DNA from: Chloroflexota bacterium
GTDB lineage: Bacteria; Chloroflexota; Dehalococcoidia; SZUA-161
Direction of reading: 5' to 3'
NCBI GenBank assembly: GCA_016865955.1
Contig: VGNW01000024.1
Location: forward strand, 1 to 17,892
DNA: 17,892 nucleotides
Numbering within the stretch: the first letter of the stretch is position 1; each line of letters starts with the position of its first letter. Positions 13,885 through 17,892 of the stretch are shown here, in pieces. Both the position numbers and the translations under genes were made by a program. Under the pieces are notes generated by a model, which saw nothing but the letters and a program-made list of their open reading frames with translations, did no database searches and was not told the DNA's origin.

Positions 13885-14427
13885 ATGAGAAAACCGCTTA
13901 ATAACCGGCGACTGCTATTATCATTGGTTGTAGTGGTAGTCATAACAGGCCTTGTGTTTGGAGGAATAACCTTAGCCAGCGCTTCCAAATCACTTTCATT
14001 CGATAGCCAAGCACAGCCTGTAGAACCTACACCATCACCTGTTACACCCCCACCGCCAGCCAGCCGAATTGTAAATCAGACAGTATTCAGTAGGACTCCG
14101 GAGGAAGAGGATGCCTGGCGGGAGCAGATGATGGAGGAAGGCAAAAAGAGAGGTGACTTTGCATATAGTGTATGTGGGCCAGAGACGATGGGCGCTAAGA
14201 TTTCTGTTGCAGGCAAAACAATAAAGCTTCCCGACGATACATATGTGAAGGAATGGATAGTCAGCGCATTATGTGAGCCCGGCTCGCCTTGCCCTCAAGG
14301 GCCAATTTATGTTATAGCAAGAGGTGATTCTCAGATAGTGATCGATGGCACTGGCTGGATACTCCGCGAAGAGATAGCACAAGATGAAGAAGGCGCCTTC
14401 GATTTTCTCAAGGAGGCGCTGAGATGA
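13885..14427 (+). CDS. Small membrane-anchored protein, module copy 1 (unknown function)
   Basis: The 180-residue protein has a positively charged N-terminus (RKPLNNRR), a single hydrophobic segment (about 10-31) and a Pro/Thr/Ser-rich spacer (42-60), then an acidic domain that should lie outside the cell. Conserved with the copy at 15453 are GP.TMG..ISVAGK, IKLPDD, a C-x5-C pair (Cys130/136), IARGDS and the C-terminal EEGAF.FLKEALR. The ATG has GGGAGG upstream. Its stop overlaps the start of the metalloprotease gene as ATGA, so the two are translated together. I do not recognise a family. Pairing with a secreted protease suggests an inhibitor, chaperone-like prosegment or surface anchor; that is inference. 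Confidence 0.8.
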   Translation: MRKPLNNRRLLLSLVVVVVITGLVFGGITLASASKSLSFDSQAQPVEPTPSPVTPPPPASRIVNQTVFSRTPEEEDAWREQMMEEGKKRGDFAYSVCGPETMGAKISVAGKTIKLPDDTYVKEWIVSALCEPGSPCPQGPIYVIARGDSQIVIDGTGWILREEIAQDEEGAFDFLKEALR

Positions 14428-15383
14428 AATGGATTAATCTTTTCATTGCTACGATAGTGGTGCTGAGTCTCGTTATAATTCCTTCAGTAAGCTTTGCACA
14501 GGATTGGCCCTACTCACCATACACATATTTGCTGGAAAATCCAAGCCTTCAAGACCCCAACTGGTATGGCACAGAGAACTTCGTCTTTTACTACTGGGTT
14601 TTACCGGGTTGTCAAGCCACGCCAATACGCTGGAAAGCTGATGCTACCATACGAAACGATGTGCTCGTCGCCATTCAGAACTGGACCAACGCTGTTCCGG
14701 AGTTAACCTTTCAAGAGGTTGCGTCAGGACAAGACATTGAATTTAAGTATGAAGCAACAAGTACCGGACTTCCATCGGAGACAGTATACCTCGAACACTG
14801 GTGGATGGGAACGCAAGGTGCAAGCTACTGGAAACGTGCCAAAGCAAGACTCAATCCAAATGCCAATTGGACCGCGGCAGGTAAAAGGGCAGCTATTGCG
14901 CACGAGATAGGCCACCTTCTTGGTTTAAGCGACCGACATGGACAAACTCCTATCGTCTGCAATCAAGTTGAGGTCACGATAATGGATGGCATGGTAAATC
15001 TGCTGAGTTGCGACGGCTTGCAGGGACCATCTGCCTTGGACGAAAAGCGTGTCTATGAGTTCTGGAGCCAAGGCACTGGCACCCTATCAGGTAAAGGCTG
15101 TGGCACGGTGGGTACTTATGTTTGGAAAGACCTCTCCTGGTCTGAACAATGGTACGAATTCGACTTATTTTATTGGAACGGTCATACGTGGGTCGGGTAT
15201 TATAGTAGTTACCATACGAAAGACATCGGCGTTCATTTTTTCAAAGACGGTATAATGCTTCAGGAGACCGTAGACCGCCAGACATACGGGGCACCTGCAG
15301 GTTTGCATATCGGTTGTGTGACACCATACTTTCCCAAGTTTAACACATACGGCAATGCGCAATGGGCTTATACTAATTTGTAG
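14424..15383 (+). CDS. Secreted metzincin-like zinc metalloprotease, module copy 1
   Basis: A 319-residue protein with a signal peptide (hydrophobic 5-20; likely cleavage after Ala25 in SVSFAQD). The catalytic motif is HEIGHLLGLSD at 160-170: His160, Glu161, His164, Gly167, and Asp at the third-ligand place where matrixins and astacins have His. A downstream TIMDGM (185-190) is in the right position for the Met-turn. Upstream, RWKADATIRNDVLVAIQNW resembles the first helix of matrixin-like domains. After the catalytic domain comes a C-terminal region of about 100 residues (GCGTVG, WKDLSW, FYWNG, QTYGAPAG, YFPKFNT) shared with the other copy and not known to me. It should act outside the cell. 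His172 lies two residues past Asp170 and could be an alternative ligand. Confidence 0.82.
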   Translation: MKWINLFIATIVVLSLVIIPSVSFAQDWPYSPYTYLLENPSLQDPNWYGTENFVFYYWVLPGCQATPIRWKADATIRNDVLVAIQNWTNAVPELTFQEVASGQDIEFKYEATSTGLPSETVYLEHWWMGTQGASYWKRAKARLNPNANWTAAGKRAAIAHEIGHLLGLSDRHGQTPIVCNQVEVTIMDGMVNLLSCDGLQGPSALDEKRVYEFWSQGTGTLSGKGCGTVGTYVWKDLSWSEQWYEFDLFYWNGHTWVGYYSSYHTKDIGVHFFKDGIMLQETVDRQTYGAPAGLHIGCVTPYFPKFNTYGNAQWAYTNL

Positions 15384-15452
15384 TGATTGAGACGGAAAAG
15401 GCTCTTAACTGAAATAGCGTTTGTTCTATTCTAACAAGGGAAGGAGGAAACA

Positions 15453-15962
15453 ATGAAACAATTATTGCATAACCGACGCTGGTTATTGGCAATAGTCGCA
15501 GTGGCAGTCATCGCAGGGCTGACATTTGGCGGGATAGCCTTAGCCAGCGCTATCAAGTCCACTACACCTACACCCACACCTTGGCCATCGCCACCAGAAT
15601 ATAAATACCCCACTCCATATGAAGGAACCGTTGAGGAAGAGAATGCAGCGCGTGAGAGGGCATTAGAGGAGAACAGAGAAAATGGTGGCTTTGAGTACAG
15701 CACGAGCGGGCCATCAACGATGGGCTCCACCATTTCGGTCGCTGGAAAAATGATAAAGCTCCCTGATGATGCCTATGTTGAGTATTGGGTAGTTTTCATT
15801 GAATGCTCAGTAGGCACTTCGTGTCCACAGACACCGTTCTACATTATAGCAAGGGGCGATTCCAGGCTAGCGGTAGAGCAAATCAGCGGCAAAATCCTCA
15901 ATGAAGAGATAGCGTCAAACGAGGAGGGAGCCTTCAACTTCCTTAAGGAGGCACTTAGATGA
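15453..15962 (+). CDS. Small membrane-anchored protein, module copy 2 (unknown function)
   Basis: A 169-residue paralogue of the protein at 13885. It has the same layout: HNRRW charged start, hydrophobic segment (about 10-32), a TPTPTPWPSPP spacer (38-48) and an acidic C-terminal domain. Shared motifs are GPSTMGSTISVAGK, IKLPDD, Cys118/Cys124 (C-x5-C), IARGDS and EEGAFNFLKEALR. The spacer is shorter and its sequence diverged, while the C-terminal domain is well kept, which suggests selection on that domain. AAGGAGGAAA precedes the ATG by a few bases. It follows the first protease gene by 69 bases and again overlaps the next gene by ATGA. Confidence 0.8.
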   Translation: MKQLLHNRRWLLAIVAVAVIAGLTFGGIALASAIKSTTPTPTPWPSPPEYKYPTPYEGTVEEENAARERALEENRENGGFEYSTSGPSTMGSTISVAGKMIKLPDDAYVEYWVVFIECSVGTSCPQTPFYIIARGDSRLAVEQISGKILNEEIASNEEGAFNFLKEALR

Positions 15963-16924
15963 AACGAGTTATTCTCTTCGTTGTAGGAGTTGCAGCCTTA
16001 ATCCTGGGATTGTTCCCTTCGGTCAGCTTTGCACAGGATTGGCCCTACTCACCATACATCTACGCTGCCGAAGACTCCACAAAACAGAGAGCCGAGTTCC
16101 AGGGCACAGAGAATTACGTGTTCTACTACTGGTATATCCCCCAAACTCCGATTCAGAATATTCGTTGGAAGGCTGAGGCTCAAATCCGCGATGCTGTAAA
16201 TGCCGCCTTTCAGAATTGGCACAATGCTGTCCCTGAACTGACCTTCCAGGAGGTCGCACAAGGACAAGATATGGAGTTCTTTGTAGCCGAGTTAGACCCG
16301 TGGGATCCTAATGCGAATGGAATGACAATTTTTACAAATTTCACCTACGTAGCAACACCAAATGCTAGCTACTGGACAAATGCGCAGATACTTATTGACC
16401 CAGGGCAATGGAACCAGCAAGCCTTAATAGGCTGCATCGCCCATGAAATTGGGCACCTTCTTGGTCTCCATGAGCGATATGGAGCAGCATGCAATGCAGT
16501 TGAAGTCACAATTATGGATGCTATGTTAGGCAAACTGCAGACTTGCGACGGCTTGCAGGGTCCATCCGCTTTAGACGAAAAGCGTATCTACGAATTCTGG
16601 GCTAAAGGCAATATGCCTATCACCGGCGCAGGATGCGGCACAGTTGGCACTTGGATGTGGAAAGACCTTTCCTGGGCTGAGAATCGTTATTCATTCGGCA
16701 TATGGTACTGGAATGGAAATGGATGGACATGGTACTATGGCAATGAGCACCTTGAAAATGTCGGCACCCATTTCTCCTATGATAATTATAGGAATCTACT
16801 CGAAGAGGTCAACCGCCAGACCTATGGGGCACCGGCTGGTTCTCATTGCGCCTGCGGGCACTCGTATTTCCCCAAATTCAACACGAATGGTACATGGCAA
16901 TGCCAGAGTATTACGCTTCAATGA
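15959..16924 (+). CDS. Secreted metzincin-like zinc metalloprotease, module copy 2
   Basis: A 321-residue paralogue of the protein at 14424, with a signal peptide ending SVSFA25 and then QDWPYSPY as in copy 1. The catalytic motif is HEIGHLLGLHERYG from 162: His162, Glu163, His166, Gly169. At the third-ligand place stands Glu172, with His171 just before it. TIMDAM supplies the likely Met-turn Met. The C-terminal region shares GCGTVG, WKDLSW, YWNG, QTYGAPAG and YFPKFNT with copy 1. The loop before the motif (about 108-150) differs most and may set substrate choice. It is the last gene before a strong hairpin and the convergent usp gene. Confidence 0.82.
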   Translation: MKRVILFVVGVAALILGLFPSVSFAQDWPYSPYIYAAEDSTKQRAEFQGTENYVFYYWYIPQTPIQNIRWKAEAQIRDAVNAAFQNWHNAVPELTFQEVAQGQDMEFFVAELDPWDPNANGMTIFTNFTYVATPNASYWTNAQILIDPGQWNQQALIGCIAHEIGHLLGLHERYGAACNAVEVTIMDAMLGKLQTCDGLQGPSALDEKRIYEFWAKGNMPITGAGCGTVGTWMWKDLSWAENRYSFGIWYWNGNGWTWYYGNEHLENVGTHFSYDNYRNLLEEVNRQTYGAPAGSHCACGHSYFPKFNTNGTWQCQSITLQ

Positions 16925-16949
16925 TTTTGTAGAATAGGGTGAAGTGAAG

Positions 16950-16976
16950 GGGGCATCCGCCTGCGGCGGATGCCCC
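16950..16976 (+). terminator. 12-bp hairpin between convergent genes (REP-like, possible bidirectional terminator)
   Basis: GGGGCATCCGCC and GGCGGATGCCCC pair perfectly around a TGC loop. It lies between the stop of the + strand protease (16924) and the stop of the - strand usp gene (17001), a place where it could end both transcripts. No T-run follows on either strand, and the trailing CCCCTACG matches the REP-like units, so it may equally be another family member. Confidence 0.5.
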
Positions 16977-17000
16977 TACGAGTTAAATACGAACCCCTAC

Positions 17001-17474
17001 TTAGAATCCTGTCACACACCCGGGGACTTTGACCAGCAATACGGGCACGCAGGAGGAACGCAGCACCTTTTCTGCTACGCTGCCATACGCCCATCTGCTG
17101 ATTCCCGAACGTCCGTGGCTCGCCATTACTATAAGGTCGATTTTGTTCTTATTGGCGTAGTTCACAATCTCGTCAGCCGGCTTGCCCAGGCGCGACTCCG
17201 CCTTCACCTTGAATCCCTTGGCTTTCAGGTTTTGCTCCACATCATTGATGTAAAGGCTGCACTGCTGCTCCGCGTTGCTGGTAAGCCGTTCCACGTGCTT
17301 CTCCCAGGTCTTGCCCTTGCCCTCGGGGTAATCGGCAACGATGCTGGGCGAATCGCAAATCCGCAGCAACACAATCTCTTTAACTACTCCGCTCCCGGCA
17401 AGCTCCTCGACGTGAGGCAGAACGCACTCCGCCAGCTCCGAACCATCGAGAGGAACCAGTATCTTCTTGTACAC
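17001..17474 (-). CDS. Universal stress protein, UspA family
   Basis: The 157-residue protein starts YKKILVPLDGSELAE, the usual first strand and nucleotide loop, and ends with MASHGRSGISRWAYGSVAEKVLRSS...PVLLVK, the ATP-binding type motif (G-2x-G-9x-GS, with the first Gly replaced by Ala). Such small cytoplasmic alpha/beta proteins bind ATP and support survival under stress; no specific partner is known here. The start is GTG at 17472-17474, preceded by AAGGAGGT at 6 bases. A promoter lies just upstream, so it is a single-gene unit convergent to the protease module. Confidence 0.9.
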   Translation of the reverse strand: MYKKILVPLDGSELAECVLPHVEELAGSGVVKEIVLLRICDSPSIVADYPEGKGKTWEKHVERLTSNAEQQCSLYINDVEQNLKAKGFKVKAESRLGKPADEIVNYANKNKIDLIVMASHGRSGISRWAYGSVAEKVLRSSCVPVLLVKVPGCVTGF

Positions 17475-17522
17475 TCAGCTACCTCCTTGAAACTTCCGTC
17501 TTAAGCAAAGTCCGCCCGCCTG

Positions 17523-17551
17523 ATAATACCATCACATCTCTATTTGTTCAA
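17523..17551 (-). promoter_or_regulatory. Predicted promoter of the universal stress protein gene
   Basis: On the - strand: TTGAAC (17546-17551), a 17-base spacer, then TATTAT (17523-17528) with TGG before it (extended -10). The start of transcription would be near 17516, about 40 bases before the GTG start. Confidence 0.55.
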
Positions 17552-17584
17552 GAGCGAATGAGAAGGGGAAATGCATGGTACTTA

Positions 17585-17705
17585 TGTCATTGCGAATCCC
17601 GATTTATCGGGGTGAGGCAATCTCATCATCTCCTTTTAGATCCACGAGTGCGTAGAGATTGCCACGTCGTCCTTCCTGAACGGGAAGGACTCCTCGCATG
17701 TATGA
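17585..17705 (+). repeat. TGTCATTGCGA-type palindromic element, third copy
   Basis: It starts TGTCATTGCGAATCCCGA, holds GAGGCAATCTCAT and, inverted, GAGATTGCCACGTCGTCC, and ends in TCCTCGCATGTATGA, a slightly degraded inverted copy of the left end. It is about 121 bp, similar to the 118-bp copy at 1901-2018. Confidence 0.7.
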
Positions 17706-17733
17706 AAGCGCTGCGTTTGTCAAGGAAAGAGAT

Positions 17734-17892
17734 ATGTTATTCGATATACCCTCCCCTTTAGACCAGTATGACCAGGTAGAATGGGCTCAAGACCGTTTCG
17801 TCGGATGCATGTATTCGCCATCAAAGTGGCATGAGCATGTTCCCCCGGAGGTGTCGCACTCAAAGAACGAATTCTTTATTGAATTCATGCGA
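17734..17892 (+). CDS. Start of an unidentified protein gene, cut by the window end
   Basis: ATG at 17734 is preceded by AAGGAAAGAG at a good ribosome-site distance and opens a frame of 53 codons without stop to the last base. It begins MLFDIPSPLDQYDQVEWA and is rich in acidic and aromatic residues; there is no signal peptide or known motif. It is real by ribosome site and openness only; I do not recognise it. Confidence 0.5.
   Translation, partial: MLFDIPSPLDQYDQVEWAQDRFVGCMYSPSKWHEHVPPEVSHSKNEFFIEFMR

Noticed and set aside
13885..16924. Toxin-antitoxin system, suggested by small gene plus overlapping larger gene in duplicate
   Set aside because: Both products have export signals and the second is a metalloprotease; this does not fit a cytoplasmic toxin-antitoxin pair.
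16944..17504. Open frame of 186 codons on the + strand
   Set aside because: It begins inside a palindrome and is antisense to the well-supported UspA gene with its own promoter and ribosome site.

Overview
The window is about 17.9 kb of bacterial DNA, almost all coded on the + strand. The gene content (an oxygen-sensitive 2-oxoacid:ferredoxin oxidoreductase and heterodisulfide-reductase modules rich in iron-sulfur clusters) points to a strict anaerobe. Shine-Dalgarno sites, sigma70-like promoters, a REP-associated tyrosine transposase and a UspA protein indicate a bacterium rather than an archaeon. A Chloroflexota/Dehalococcoidia-like or similar syntrophic or fermentative anaerobe is my best guess; that is inference, since no rRNA or phylogenetic marker is present.

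Layout. (1) 3-1893: the end of one operon, with the C-terminal part of a thiamine-diphosphate enzyme of the benzoylformate decarboxylase/acetolactate synthase type, a D-2-hydroxyacid dehydrogenase-family protein and a KorD-like 2[4Fe-4S] ferredoxin. (2) 1894-2241: non-coding, with two palindromic repeats, a good promoter (2081-2109) and a leader hairpin. (3) 2242-12630: a tightly packed operon, korD-korA-korB-korC, then a 1160-residue HdrA/GltD mosaic flavoprotein, a stand-alone MvhD-like protein, an HdrC-HdrB fusion and an HdrA-MvhD fusion. (4) 12633-13552: a REP/RAYT island, with three 59-bp palindromic units around a RAYT gene that carries half a unit inside its own coding sequence, plus two other palindromic repeats. 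(5) 13553-16924: a tandemly duplicated two-gene module; each copy encodes a small membrane-anchored protein whose stop codon overlaps (ATGA) the start of a secreted metzincin-like metalloprotease. (6) 17001-17892: a convergent UspA gene with its own promoter, a third long TGTCATTGCGA-type repeat, and the start of an unidentified gene cut by the window end.

How the genes work together (inference). KorABCD would oxidise a 2-oxoacid with CoA and reduce ferredoxin. The adjacent flavoprotein/Hdr proteins contain all parts expected of a flavin-based bifurcating or confurcating unit: HdrA with FAD, MvhD-type electron entry, HdrBC with CCG cysteine motifs, and a GltD/NfnB-like FAD/NAD(P)H module. No hydrogenase or formate dehydrogenase gene accompanies them in the window. 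The cluster therefore looks like a Kor-linked Hdr complex exchanging electrons among reduced ferredoxin, NAD(P)H and an unknown disulfide or other acceptor. The duplicated protein/metalloprotease module is unrelated and AT-richer, and I recognise no described system in it.
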